A stretch of DNA of 35,520 nucleotides from Chitinophaga pinensis (GCA_945885475.1 CAMCYR010000033.1:1-35520), one strand, 5' to 3'. Shown: positions 14,932-23,778, counted from the stretch's first letter. A program made the numbers and translations. The notes: generated by a model from the letters alone, not told the origin.

Positions 14932-15489
14932 ATGAAATCAAAGAAATGTTTTAGAATCTTGGTAGCTGTTTTATGCATTTCATTATTTGCCTGTGGACAG
15001 TCAACAAATAAGCAGACAAATACAGAGATGAATTCGGTTAACACCCATGTCTCATCAAAAAAATTCGCAGACAACATTCCCAATCCAACCGGCTATGTAA
15101 ACGACTATGAAAAAATTTTCGCCGACAATCAAAAAATAATATTAGACTCTTTAATAAGAGCATTTGAGAAACAGACTACTATAGAAATTGCAATCCTAAC
15201 GCTTGATAGTTCGCAGACAACTGCTTTAGAGTTTGACGACTTAGTATTAAAAATTGCAAAAAAATGGGGTGTTGGAAAAAAGAATAAAGACAATGGTATT
15301 CTAATTGGATTATCATCATCGTTGCGGACAATGAGAATACAAAATGGCTTCGGCATTGAAAAAGTATTGACTAATGAAGACACGCAAAAAATTATAAATA
15401 TTTATTGTATACCTCAATTTAAAAAGGGTGACTACTTTGAGGGTACAAAGCAATTTATTCTTGCGCTTATTGACAAATTAAAACAATAA
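14932..15489 (+). CDS. TPM-domain lipoprotein
   Basis: I chose the ATG at 14932 because it opens a normal lipoprotein signal peptide (MKSKKCFRILVAVLCISLFAC, written here as two parts: MKSKKCFRILV and AVLCISLFAC). An in-frame start 34 codons upstream would put an unrelated sequence before it. The product has 185 residues. From about residue 45 it matches the TPM domain (TLP18.3/Psb32/MOLO-1): NPTGYVNDYEKIF, then QTTIEIAILTLDS, then a FDDLVLKIAKKWGVG helix, NGILIGLS, and IQNGFGIEKVLTNEDT. TPM proteins are exported or membrane-bound and some have acid phosphatase activity or act in quality control of membrane complexes. The transmembrane C-terminus found in many homologues is absent. It is probably co-transcribed with the preceding lipoprotein gene. 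Confidence 0.82.
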   Translation: MKSKKCFRILVAVLCISLFACGQSTNKQTNTEMNSVNTHVSSKKFADNIPNPTGYVNDYEKIFADNQKIILDSLIRAFEKQTTIEIAILTLDSSQTTALEFDDLVLKIAKKWGVGKKNKDNGILIGLSSSLRTMRIQNGFGIEKVLTNEDTQKIINIYCIPQFKKGDYFEGTKQFILALIDKLKQ

Positions 15490-15732
15490 ACGCCTAATAA
15501 AAATAAGGTTTCTTTGCGTAATATAATGGTGTGCCAAAAGCTTTAAAAATAAGGAATCACTGGAAATTTCGCTAAGCGAGGCACCATTTAATCGAAAAAA
15601 CTGAACCACCAAAATTTGCCTAAAGGTATTGATTTAAAAAAGCTTCCCCTCGTTTAAAAGAGAGATCTGAAATCTCCAATCTTCTGGTAGCTAAGGTTGT
15701 GAAATTTGCAATAAATCAATCCTAAAAAAAAA

Positions 15733-17595
15733 CTAATCTTCTTCTTCAAACTCCAATTCAGCATCTTTCTCCCAAATTTCCATTTCGCAGGGCTTGCAAT
15801 TAAATTTCAGTTTGTATTCATTTTCTCCATGCTTGAGTGTGAGCGGCTCCACCACTTTTTCGCCCATTGTTGCTTTTTGAAACCGGGCACATTTACCTAA
15901 CTCATACTTCACACAGTATTTTGTTGTCATTACCCGCGACTTCCCCGGATCCCATTGCAACTCAAATGCTTTTTCTATTTCAGTAACACCATGTCGTTTA
16001 TAAAACGTGCGCGCCAATTGATTGGAAACATTATAGGTGAAATCTAATTTAGAAACGGGATAAGGATGATCTGTTTTTGTTATTTGAAATTCTTCGCGGT
16101 GGTATTGCGCAATCCGGATGTCGATCAGTTGCTCCAACACCACTCTCCGCATTTCATTAATTTTAGAAATGGGTAAAAACCAATTTTTAGAAAATTCAAT
16201 CGCTATCTCTTCCACCACGAAAGGTGTATTGCCTGTTTTGGAAAGATTTTTTTTGATGTTCGGATAAGTCGATTCCTGATTTTTTGCTACTTCTTTTTCT
16301 GACTGCAAAACGAAAACACTTTCATGTCCGTCTTCATCCATAGCGGTCAATCGAAATCCATCATTTGTTTCAGTGAATTTTAGCTGCACACTAATTTTCC
16401 GGATGGCGCTATCTTCTCTTTCCACCAATTTATTAAAATTGGCATCTGAATTTCTGTAGATAATCGTTCCGGGTTTAATCGACTTGATGGTATTTGGAAC
16501 AACAACATCGTTTATGATCGTATTTATCTGAACACCATCGGGCTCATTATTTTCATTGATAAAATAAAGTCCGTCACCGTTATTTAGCTTATCATAATTT
16601 TCGATGATGTAACCATTGGCTTTTGTCTCAATTAATTTCCCGATCAATTGTCCTTGTGATTTGGGGCTTTCCCATGAACCAATTTTTTCTGTGCGTTTAT
16701 TTACAAAATAATCGGTGTAGCCTCTGTTAAAACTTCTGTCCATTTCCGCTTCGAAGTTGTAAATTGTTTTTCCGGAAGAAGCTTTTTGGTAGGACTCATT
16801 ATTTTCTAAAAACGCATCCAGTTTTTTACGCAGGTAGGAGGTGTTGTTTTTAACATAAACCATATCTTTTAAGCGCCCTTCAATTTTAAAAGAAGTGATA
16901 CCCGCTTCAATCAAGTTCGGCAATTGGTCGCTGAGGTCAAGATCTTTAATGGATAAGAGATGGCTGTTTGCAATCAGGGTTTTTCCTGTGCCATCGGTTA
17001 AGTTATAAGGTAAGCGACAGTTTTGTGCGCACGAACCTCTGTTGGCACTCCGTTCACCACCGGCAATACTCATGTAGCAATTTCCGCTGAAAGAGACACA
17101 TAGGGCGCCCGAAACAAAAAATTCTAATTCCACATCGGTTGCACTACTAATTTCTTTGATCTGATCGAGATTTAACTCCCGGGCGAGAACAACACGTTTC
17201 ATTCCGGCATCAGCCAAAAACTTTACATGCTGAGGATCTCTGTTGTTTGCCTGCGTGCTGGCATGAATAACAATGGGTGGTAAATCCATTTCCATCAGCG
17301 ACATGTCCTGAACGATAAGCGCATCCACACCAATCGCATACAACTGGTGGATCAGTTTTTTACAATCGGCAAGCTCCTGATCGTATAGGATCGTATTAAT
17401 TACAACAAAAACCTGCGCCTTGAATAGGTGCGCATATTTCACTAATTCCTCAATATCTTCAACAGAATTGGTTGCATTTGAGCGGGCACCAAATTGTGGC
17501 GCACCGATATATACAGCATCTGCACCAGCATTAATTGCCGCCATGCCTTGAACCAAATTTTTGGCAGGAGCTAGAATTTCAATTTTCTTTTTCAT
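15733..17595 (-). CDS. rlhA: U32-family 23S rRNA C2501 hydroxylation protein RlhA
   Basis: Start chosen at ATG 17595 (MKKKIEILAPAKNL); an in-frame start 7 codons upstream adds nothing family-like. The product has 620 residues. It closely follows E. coli RlhA (YdcP) along its whole length: GADAVYIGAPQFGARSNATN near 25-44, the VDALIVQDMSLMEMDLPP segment, HASTQ, and the cysteines C166, C173, C189 and C193 in GALCVSFSGNC and GSCAQNCRLPY. Later come SFKIEGRLKDMVYVKN and the C-terminal FNCKPCEMEIW. The four cysteines probably hold an iron-sulfur cluster, as in related U32 proteins. RlhA is needed for 5-hydroxycytidine at 23S position 2501, and the old peptidase name is likely wrong for it. It is a single gene, convergent with the TPM gene. 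It has 620 residues against 653 in E. coli. Confidence 0.85.
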   Translation of the reverse strand: MKKKIEILAPAKNLVQGMAAINAGADAVYIGAPQFGARSNATNSVEDIEELVKYAHLFKAQVFVVINTILYDQELADCKKLIHQLYAIGVDALIVQDMSLMEMDLPPIVIHASTQANNRDPQHVKFLADAGMKRVVLARELNLDQIKEISSATDVELEFFVSGALCVSFSGNCYMSIAGGERSANRGSCAQNCRLPYNLTDGTGKTLIANSHLLSIKDLDLSDQLPNLIEAGITSFKIEGRLKDMVYVKNNTSYLRKKLDAFLENNESYQKASSGKTIYNFEAEMDRSFNRGYTDYFVNKRTEKIGSWESPKSQGQLIGKLIETKANGYIIENYDKLNNGDGLYFINENNEPDGVQINTIINDVVVPNTIKSIKPGTIIYRNSDANFNKLVEREDSAIRKISVQLKFTETNDGFRLTAMDEDGHESVFVLQSEKEVAKNQESTYPNIKKNLSKTGNTPFVVEEIAIEFSKNWFLPISKINEMRRVVLEQLIDIRIAQYHREEFQITKTDHPYPVSKLDFTYNVSNQLARTFYKRHGVTEIEKAFELQWDPGKSRVMTTKYCVKYELGKCARFQKATMGEKVVEPLTLKHGENEYKLKFNCKPCEMEIWEKDAELEFEEED

Positions 17596-17844
17596 CGTAG
17601 TGCAAAGTTCTAACATTTATTTTAATTTCGGCAAAAATTCTTGATTTGAGCTCCCTGAATACGATAAAAAGAGAGTATTGAACTCAAGGTTAGATAAACT
17701 GAATAAAATAATGGGCAGAAATGTTGTAAAGTATATAGTAATGAGAGTTGAAAAAAAATGAAAATTACTGCAAGAGATGCTAATCCCTTGCTGCACCGCC
17801 CGACTAGATAAAGTTTTCACAATAAATATTTAAAACAAACAAGG

Positions 17845-18204
17845 ATGACACAAAAAGGCGAACATGAAAAGGATCTATACAGTGACGATGATCTGATAAA
17901 ATATATCCGTGAAACAGTATCCGATGAATTAAATGCGAAACTGGCGAATGAGGATATTTTAGTACTGACAGAATTTGAGGACGATTATATTGAAGCGCTG
18001 TATCAGAAAAATCTCAAAAGAAAACCATTCATTGCCTTTGAACTGATCAATATCGATCAGGAAAATATTAATGCATATATTTTTAATAAAGCAACCGAAC
18101 ACAATCTGATACTGACCTATGAAGATGTGAAAACAATAATGGATGCGGAGCTCGCGTTTTTGAATTCATTGGGATTAACAGAAGAAATAATGCGACCTAA
18201 TTAA
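17845..18204 (+). CDS. Small acidic protein of unknown function
   Basis: The protein has 119 residues, is strongly acidic and is predicted to be mostly helical, with no signal peptide or transmembrane segment. Recognisable blocks are SDDDLIKYIRETVSDELNAK, LTEFEDDYIEALYQKN and LTYEDVKTIMDAELAFLNS. I do not recognise a family. It ends 11 bp before the SRAP gene on the same strand, so they are probably co-transcribed. The 249-bp region upstream, shared with divergent rlhA, contains a hairpin at 17770-17791. Confidence 0.7.
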   Translation: MTQKGEHEKDLYSDDDLIKYIRETVSDELNAKLANEDILVLTEFEDDYIEALYQKNLKRKPFIAFELINIDQENINAYIFNKATEHNLILTYEDVKTIMDAELAFLNSLGLTEEIMRPN

Positions 18205-18215
18205 AATTCAAGCAG

Positions 18216-18962
18216 ATGTGCTATACTCTAAATGCAAAAGCAACCATTGCTCAATTAAATAAAAAATACAAGGCGGGCAATGAAACACCGGAAGTTCACA
18301 AGGTGTTTCATAAACTGTCGGGGTTCAATGCTGCTGCAACAGCGGTGAAATACTACGCGAAACTGCCTGTTTTAACGGCAACGCAAAATGATGTATTTAG
18401 CTATATGCAATGGGGGCTAATACCATCCTGGACTGCTCAGGAAAAAGCGAAAAGCTATGTGATCAACAATCTGAACGCCAGATCAGAAACCGTATTTGAG
18501 AAGAGATCCTTTGCGCCTTCACTCAAAGAAAAGAGATGCATTATCCCTGTAACAGGATTTTTTGAGAGTAGAGAAATCAACAAAGAGAAGTATCCTTATT
18601 TCATATATTTAAAAAACGAAGCGATTTTTTCTTTCGCAGGAATCTATGATATATGGAAAGATGAAGCAAGTGGCGCAACAATAAAATCGTTCAGCATCAT
18701 TACTACCGAAGCCAATCCACTGATGGCAGAGATCCACAATACTAAAAAACGGATGCCGGTCATCCTAACCGGTGAGAATGAAAAAAAATGGTTAGCACCG
18801 ACAATAAGCGATGAAGAAATAAAGTACCTGCTTCAACCTCTGGATGATTCATTGATGAAAGCACATACCGTTGCCAAAAAAGTAAATAATACACGTATTG
18901 ATACGGATCAACCCGGAATAACGAATTTGGTGGAATATCCGGAATTGGCGTTCTATGAATGA
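18216..18962 (+). CDS. yedK: SRAP-domain abasic-site DNA-protein crosslinking protein
   Basis: The protein has 248 residues. After removal of Met1 the catalytic Cys2 is exposed (MCYTL). N87 in NARSET, E117 in GFFES and H174 in EIHNTKKRMP match the active-site residues of E. coli YedK (Asn75, Glu105, His160). The central MQWGLIPSW and SIITTEAN blocks are also typical. SRAP proteins form a thiazolidine link to abasic sites in single-stranded DNA and so protect replication forks. It is slightly longer than E. coli YedK (222). It follows the small acidic protein gene by 11 bp. All key residues are present, so it should be active. Confidence 0.93.
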   Translation: MCYTLNAKATIAQLNKKYKAGNETPEVHKVFHKLSGFNAAATAVKYYAKLPVLTATQNDVFSYMQWGLIPSWTAQEKAKSYVINNLNARSETVFEKRSFAPSLKEKRCIIPVTGFFESREINKEKYPYFIYLKNEAIFSFAGIYDIWKDEASGATIKSFSIITTEANPLMAEIHNTKKRMPVILTGENEKKWLAPTISDEEIKYLLQPLDDSLMKAHTVAKKVNNTRIDTDQPGITNLVEYPELAFYE

Positions 18963-19088
18963 ACATTTTAGAAACATTGAAAAGACACTTGACACTATTG
19001 TTTCAAAATATTTAAAACAAAGGTGAGCAAAACCGAAAAACAAAAAGAATTTAATACAACCTTGTCCGCTTCCGAATGATGCGATGCA

Positions 19089-20108
19089 TTAAATTGTCCA
19101 GGTATTTTTTCCTCTGATCAGATCATCGAGATCACCTGCACCTTTTGTTTCAATTGCATGTGCGATCTGCGCATTCATTTCCGTTTCATAACAAAAACGA
19201 TCTTCGGTATAGAACACGCCGAAAGGACGAGGCAAGGTGTTTTCATCAGAAGGAGCATCGAATAAACGAACAAGAATACTTGCTTTCACTTGATCTTTTT
19301 CATCGTGAATCCACAACTCATTTACAGAAACATCAGCAAGATCGACCACAACCGGTTTGAATCCGTCTAACTTAATTCCTTTGTCGCTGTTGGCTCCAAA
19401 TACAAGTGGTTTTGCTTGCTCCACCATCAATGTATTTAATTTTTTTGTTGCTTTTTCGGTAAACACTTCAAAGGCACCATCATTGAACACATTACAATTC
19501 TGATAAATCTCGACCATGGACGTTCCTTTGTGAGCATTCGCTCTTTTCAACACTTCACGCAAGTGAATAGGATCACGATCCATAGAACGGGCGATAAAAG
19601 TAGAATCGGCACCAAGGCACAATGCTAATGGATTAAAAGGATGATCGATCGAACCCATTGGTGTAGACTTGGTCACTTTACCAAATGGAGAAGCTGGAGA
19701 ATATTGCCCTTTTGTTAAACCATAAATTTCGTTGTTGAACATCAACACATTTACATCAAAATTTCTACGTAACAAATGCATGAGGTGATTTCCTCCGATA
19801 GAAAGAGCATCACCATCACCAGTAACGATCCAGACGCTTAAATCGGGGCGGGCAGCTTTCAGGCCACTGGCAACTGCTGTAGCACGTCCATGAATACTAT
19901 GCATACCATATGTTTCCATATAATATGGAAAACGGGAAGAACAACCGATACCGGAAACAAAAACAATTTGTTCGCGTGGAATCCCTAATTCAGGCATCAC
20001 TGTTTGTACTTGTTTCAATATTGAATAGTCGCCACAACCCGGGCACCAGCGTACTTCCTGATCGGTAACAAAATCTTTAGCTGTTAATTTTATTTCTGCA
20101 GTCGTCAT
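19089..20108 (-). CDS. korB: 2-oxoacid:ferredoxin oxidoreductase subunit beta (KorB)
   Basis: The protein has 339 residues. It is the thiamine diphosphate-binding subunit, with [13 protein letters not shown] near the N-terminus, [23 protein letters not shown] and the TPP/metal motif [15 protein letters not shown] followed by [16 protein letters not shown]. It works with KorA to decarboxylate 2-oxoglutarate (or a related 2-oxoacid) to the acyl-CoA, passing electrons to ferredoxin, in the TCA cycle of many Bacteroidota. It is the second gene of a korA-korB operon; the 66-bp gap between them holds an 8-bp-stem hairpin. Substrate choice between 2-oxoglutarate and other oxoacids is inferred from family resemblance. 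Confidence 0.92.
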   Translation of the reverse strand: MTTAEIKLTAKDFVTDQEVRWCPGCGDYSILKQVQTVMPELGIPREQIVFVSGIGCSSRFPYYMETYGMHSIHGRATAVASGLKAARPDLSVWIVTGDGDALSIGGNHLMHLLRRNFDVNVLMFNNEIYGLTKGQYSPASPFGKVTKSTPMGSIDHPFNPLALCLGADSTFIARSMDRDPIHLREVLKRANAHKGTSMVEIYQNCNVFNDGAFEVFTEKATKKLNTLMVEQAKPLVFGANSDKGIKLDGFKPVVVDLADVSVNELWIHDEKDQVKASILVRLFDAPSDENTLPRPFGVFYTEDRFCYETEMNAQIAHAIETKGAGDLDDLIRGKNTWTI

Positions 20109-20134
20109 ATGTTTATCAAATTCAGTCGTTAATT

Positions 20135-20160
20135 TGATTTCGCGTCACAACACGAAATCA
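20135..20160 (-). promoter_or_regulatory. Hairpin between korA and korB
   Basis: TGATTTCG (20135-20142) and CGAAATCA (20153-20160) form a perfect 8-bp inverted repeat with a 10-nt loop, in the 66-bp gap between the two subunits. There is no following T run, so it is more likely an RNA processing or stability element than a terminator. Confidence 0.45.
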
Positions 20161-20174
20161 CAGTCCAATAAAAA

Positions 20175-22016
20175 CTATTTCAACATTTCTTTAATTTTCT
20201 CTTTGATCTCATCACTTGAGAAAGGCATTCCTTTTATTTTATTCAATCCTTTCGCATCAATAAAATATTTATCGCGGATCACTTTTATGAGTTGTCCGTT
20301 ATTGATCTCCGGAATTAGCACCTTATCAAAATTTTTGAGCATGTCTCCCAAATTTTTAGGAAAAGGATTTAAGTATTTCACCTGTGCATGAGACACATCG
20401 AGTCCTTCAGCAATGGCATCACGGACAGCCGTTTTTATTGAGCCGTAGGTGGAGCCCCAACCCAGGATCAACAACTTTCCTTTTTCATTTCCATTATCAA
20501 GTGTTTGCAAGGGAATATAGTCTGCAATCCGGTCAACTTTTTCCTGACGGAGTTTTACCATCAATTCGTGGTTATCAGGATCATAAGAAATATTACCCGT
20601 TTCATTTTCCTTTTCAATACCGCCTACTCTATGTTCCAGCCCTTTTGTACCGGGGATTGCCCAAGGACGAGCTAATTTTTCGTTCCGTTTATAAGGTAAG
20701 AAAGCTTCCCCTTCTTTCAATTCATTCTTCGCGAAAGAAACTTTCAGTTCCGGCAAATCTGCAGCGGCAGGGAATTTCCAAGGTTCAGAACCATTTGCAA
20801 TATATCCGTCACTCAGAAAAAATACAGGAGTCATGAATTCAAGCGCTAAGCGACAAGCTTCAAAAGCACCGTAAAAACAATCGGAAGGCGTATATGAAGC
20901 AACAACAGGAACAGGAGCTTCACCATTTCTACCGTATAAAGCTTGCAGCAGATCAGCTTGTTCTGTTTTTGTAGGCAATCCGGTACTTGGGCCGCCACGC
21001 TGAACATTCACGATGACTAAAGGAATTTCAAGCATAAAGGCTAAACCGATGGCTTCACCTTTTAATGCGATACCCGGACCCGAAGAAGCCGTAACACCCA
21101 AAGCTCCACCAAAAGATGCACCGATGGAGGAAGTGATAGCGGCAATTTCATCTTCCGCCTGAAATGTTTTTACACCAAAATTTTTATGCTTTGATAATTC
21201 ATGTAAAATATCAGAAGCAGGAGTGATCGGATAGGTTCCGTAGAACAATGTGAGTCCTGATTTTTGTGCCGCAGCTACCAAGCCCAAAGCTGCAGCTTGA
21301 TTCCCCATAATGCTACGGTAGGTACCTTTCGCAACCGGCGCAGGTTTAACTTCAAAGCGATGCATGGGAGCTTCCACAGTATCACCATAATTAAAACCAG
21401 CCTTTAACACTTTAACATTCGCGTCAATTAGTTCGGGGCGTTTTTTAAATTGTTCTTTTAAAAATTCGATTGAATTATCAAGAGAGCGGTTGTACATCCA
21501 ATAAATATATCCGAGTACGAACATATTTTTAGAACGGTCCATTTCTTTTGTACCAAGTCCCGAATCAGCTAATGCAATGCGGGTAATTTTGGTGACATCA
21601 ATTTCATACACCTTAAATTTTTCAAGCGATCCATCCTTTAAGGGATTCACACCATCGGGATATTTAGCAAGTTTTAAATTTTTAGGATCAAAACCATCGC
21701 TATTCGCTACGATAATTCCACCCGGTTTAAGTTGTTTAATATTTGCTTTCAGAGCCGCGGCATTCATTACCACCAACACATCGTATGCATCACCGGCAGT
21801 AAAAATCTCGACACTGCCAAAATGAAGCTGAAATCCGGATACACCGGCAATAGTGCCTTGCGGAGCGCGAATCTCTGCGGGGAAATTCGGGAACGTACTA
21901 ATATCATTTCCAAATAATGCGGCAGTGGTAGTAAACTGAGAACCCGTTAATTGAATTCCATCACCCGAATCTCCGGCAAAAAGAATGACCACGTCTGATT
22001 TTATTTCTGTTTTCAT
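20175..22016 (-). CDS. korA: 2-oxoacid:ferredoxin oxidoreductase subunit alpha (KorA, gamma-alpha fusion)
   Basis: The protein has 613 residues. The N-terminal 190 residues are the gamma domain (VVILFAGDSGDGIQLTGSQF and IRAPQGTIAGVSGFQ). The remainder is the alpha domain with GTYPITPASDILHELS, FQAEDEIAAITSSIGASFGG, ASSGPGIALKGEA, NVQRGGPSTGLPTKTEQAD and a C-terminal transketolase-C-like part. This gamma-alpha fusion paired with KorB is the usual two-subunit form. It is the first gene of the operon. A predicted -7 box lies at 22138-22145, and an inverted repeat lies at 22105-22122 in the transcribed leader. The gene is divergent from the OmpP1/FadL-family gene. Confidence 0.92.
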   Translation of the reverse strand: MKTEIKSDVVILFAGDSGDGIQLTGSQFTTTAALFGNDISTFPNFPAEIRAPQGTIAGVSGFQLHFGSVEIFTAGDAYDVLVVMNAAALKANIKQLKPGGIIVANSDGFDPKNLKLAKYPDGVNPLKDGSLEKFKVYEIDVTKITRIALADSGLGTKEMDRSKNMFVLGYIYWMYNRSLDNSIEFLKEQFKKRPELIDANVKVLKAGFNYGDTVEAPMHRFEVKPAPVAKGTYRSIMGNQAAALGLVAAAQKSGLTLFYGTYPITPASDILHELSKHKNFGVKTFQAEDEIAAITSSIGASFGGALGVTASSGPGIALKGEAIGLAFMLEIPLVIVNVQRGGPSTGLPTKTEQADLLQALYGRNGEAPVPVVASYTPSDCFYGAFEACRLALEFMTPVFFLSDGYIANGSEPWKFPAAADLPELKVSFAKNELKEGEAFLPYKRNEKLARPWAIPGTKGLEHRVGGIEKENETGNISYDPDNHELMVKLRQEKVDRIADYIPLQTLDNGNEKGKLLILGWGSTYGSIKTAVRDAIAEGLDVSHAQVKYLNPFPKNLGDMLKNFDKVLIPEINNGQLIKVIRDKYFIDAKGLNKIKGMPFSSDEIKEKIKEMLK

Positions 22017-22104
22017 TAGTAAACTTAATTCTATTCGTTAATATATATCCTCACAGCGATCGGGATCTCCTAAATTAGCATTCCACATTTTCCAAATTCA
22101 GAAA

Positions 22105-22122
22105 CACTTGTCGCAGCAAGTG
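22105..22122. promoter_or_regulatory. Inverted repeat in the korA leader
   Basis: CACTTG-TCGCAG-CAAGTG, a perfect 6-bp inverted repeat, located just downstream of the predicted korA start of transcription. It could be an operator or a short RNA hairpin. It shares the CACTT half-site with the repeat at 22227. Confidence 0.45.
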
Positions 22123-22137
22123 ACGATAATTTTATTG

Positions 22138-22145
22138 CAAAGGTA
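22138..22145 (-). promoter_or_regulatory. Predicted korA -7 box
   Basis: On the minus strand TACCTTTG fits the Bacteroidota TAnnTTTG -7 consensus. A TTG lies 23 bp upstream, slightly further than the usual 19-21, so the -33 match is weak. It would place transcription start about 115 bp before korA. Confidence 0.45.
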
Positions 22146-22156
22146 GAATAAAGCAA

Positions 22157-22188
22157 AAAAGGTTTTCCCAACTCTGGAAAAACCTTTT
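22157..22188. promoter_or_regulatory. Terminator-like hairpin in a divergent promoter region
   Basis: AAAAGGTTTTCC (22157-22168) and GGAAAAACCTTTT (22176-22188) form a 12-bp stem with one bulged base and a 7-nt loop, flanked by A and T runs on the two sides. It looks like a bidirectional terminator but lies upstream of both flanking genes, over the -33 region expected for korA. Confidence 0.5.
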
Positions 22189-22226
22189 AAATACGTATTG
22201 TTAATATATATATAAAATCAATCCAG

Positions 22227-22243
22227 GTAAGTGAAACACTTAC
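22227..22243. promoter_or_regulatory. Perfect palindrome at the porin promoter
   Basis: GTAAGTG-AAA-CACTTAC is a perfect 7-bp inverted repeat. It lies where the -33 element would be relative to the -7 box at 22258-22265, an expected place for a repressor operator or activator site controlling the OmpP1/FadL-family gene. Confidence 0.5.
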
Positions 22244-22257
22244 AACGAACAAAGTAA

Positions 22258-22265
22258 TATTTTTG
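22258..22265 (+). promoter_or_regulatory. Predicted -7 box of the OmpP1/FadL-family gene
   Basis: TATTTTTG fits TAnnTTTG exactly. No TTG is found at the expected distance upstream; the palindrome at 22227-22243 occupies that position. Transcription would start about 115 bp before the ATG. Confidence 0.45.
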
Positions 22266-22386
22266 CATATTTTTTACAGCCTGATTCACTTTATTTTCCT
22301 TTCTTTCGGCTACAAATGTAAGGATATAATATTATTCAACAAACAAAAACTTGATTTGTGCACAGAAAATGGTTTATTTTGTTGTT

Positions 22387-23619
22387 ATGAAAAAACTGTC
22401 CGTTTTATTGGTAATAGCCCTCCTTTCCTCCATGACATTATTCGGAGGAGGATTTCAGATCAACTTGCAAGGTCAAAAGCAGACGGGAATGGGTCATACA
22501 GGCACAGGATTATGTCTGGATAATGCAAGTATCTTATTCAATCCGGGGGCACTTTCTTTCCTGGATTCATTAAAAGGGATATACGTAGGTGCAAGCTTTA
22601 TTATGCCACGTACAACTTACCTTGACTACAAAACAAGGTATGTAGCGCATCCTGAAAAACACGTTGGAACACCCCTTACTTTATATGCAGTTTATAAATT
22701 CAAGAAAGCGAAAAAATGGAACTGCGGACTGGGAATCTACAATCCATTCGGCAGCAAAGTGCAATGGGCCGACGACTGGAAAGGAAATGCACTGATCCGT
22801 GAAATAGATCTGAAAACATTTTTTATTCAGCCAACCGCATCCTACAAGATCAACGATAGGATTGGAATAGGAGCCGGATTTGTTTATGCTACAGGAAGTT
22901 TCAGCTTAAGAAAAGGTGTTCCGCTTCAGGACTCTCTGGGAAATTACGGAGAAGCTTCTCTGGAAGGAAAAGCCAGTGGTTATGGATTTAATGCAGGTAT
23001 TTATTTCAAGGTAAGCGATAAATTTTCTGTAGGCATCGACTACCGTTCACAGGTAACCGTCAATGTAAATGGCGGCAGCGCAGACTTTACAACACCCTCT
23101 TCTCTTGCTTATAAATTCCCGAATACAACCTTTTCGACAACATTACGATTACCACAAGTTGCTACAGTGGGATTGGGATATGTGCCGAACAATAAATTGA
23201 AACTCGCGTTGGATGTCAATTTCGTAGGATGGAAATCATACGATTCGCTGGTGATCGATTTTGCCGACAACACCGATGCATTAGAAGATGTTCACTCAGC
23301 ACGAATGTATAAGAATTCGTATATCTTCAGATTAGGAGCGCAATATACCTTAAACGAAAAATGGACTGCACGCTGCGGAGCTTATTACGATATGACTCCG
23401 GTACAAGCAGGTTATCTGACACCTGAAACACCCGATACAGACAAGTTAGGAATTACAGTAGGCGCTTCCTTTAAAGTAACAAAAAAGATCCATATCGATG
23501 CATCTTTTTTATATATTGAAGGAAAAAAACGTACGGATACAAACCTAGAGACAGAATTTACAGGCACTTATAAAACAAGAGCTTTTGTTCCAGGAGTGAG
23601 TCTTGAATATGTATTTTAA
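22387..23619 (+). CDS. OmpP1/FadL/TodX-family outer membrane protein
   Basis: Start set at ATG 22387 because it opens the signal peptide MKKLSVLLVIALLSSMTLFG; in-frame codons upstream add no family sequence. The product has 410 residues. The mature N-terminus GGFQINLQGQKQTGMGHTG matches the FadL/TodX family, whose N-terminus plugs the barrel, and NASILFNPGALSFL is the usual NPA-type segment. The remainder is amphipathic beta-strands ending in an aromatic, SLEYVF, as needed for outer-membrane insertion. FadL-type channels take up hydrophobic compounds such as long-chain fatty acids; the actual substrate is unknown. The gene is divergent from korAB and has a palindrome at its promoter. Confidence 0.87.
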   Translation: MKKLSVLLVIALLSSMTLFGGGFQINLQGQKQTGMGHTGTGLCLDNASILFNPGALSFLDSLKGIYVGASFIMPRTTYLDYKTRYVAHPEKHVGTPLTLYAVYKFKKAKKWNCGLGIYNPFGSKVQWADDWKGNALIREIDLKTFFIQPTASYKINDRIGIGAGFVYATGSFSLRKGVPLQDSLGNYGEASLEGKASGYGFNAGIYFKVSDKFSVGIDYRSQVTVNVNGGSADFTTPSSLAYKFPNTTFSTTLRLPQVATVGLGYVPNNKLKLALDVNFVGWKSYDSLVIDFADNTDALEDVHSARMYKNSYIFRLGAQYTLNEKWTARCGAYYDMTPVQAGYLTPETPDTDKLGITVGASFKVTKKIHIDASFLYIEGKKRTDTNLETEFTGTYKTRAFVPGVSLEYVF

Positions 23620-23633
23620 TTAAAAAAACATTG

Positions 23634-23662
23634 CAGGAAGGAATAGAATTTCCTGTTATTCA
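23634..23662 (+). terminator. Weak terminator after the porin gene
   Basis: CAGGAA (23634-23639) and TTCCTG (23650-23655) form a 6-bp stem with a 10-nt loop followed by a T-rich stretch (TTATTCAATTTT). It is in the right place, 14 bp after the stop codon, but is weak. Confidence 0.35.
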
Positions 23663-23778
23663 ATTTTAAAAATTGTCGAGAATTTTTTTATTCAACTTGC
23701 TTTAGTATCTTTAACATCATTCTTATGAACGCGTAATAAACGCATAACAATTCACAATTTCCTAAAAAACTACAAAAC

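Larger units (their letters stand above)
22017..22386. other. Divergent regulatory region of korAB and the OmpP1/FadL-family gene
   Basis: This 370-bp region has no gene. It holds two predicted -7 boxes, one for each direction, and three inverted repeats (22105-22122, 22157-22188 and 22227-22243), listed separately. The only open frames here are not coding in character. Confidence 0.7.

Noticed and set aside
15525-15588. Hairpin or attachment-site-like repeat AATGGTG/CACCATT after the TPM gene
   Set aside because: Arms are short, 50 bp apart, with a bulge, and no integrase or second copy is present.
17617-17820. 67-codon minus-strand frame upstream of rlhA
   Set aside because: Non-ATG-like context, no family resemblance and a hairpin within it; more likely the promoter region shared by rlhA and the acidic-protein gene.
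22263-22523. Plus-strand frame overlapping the porin start
   Set aside because: It runs in a different frame through the porin signal peptide region and has no coding character.
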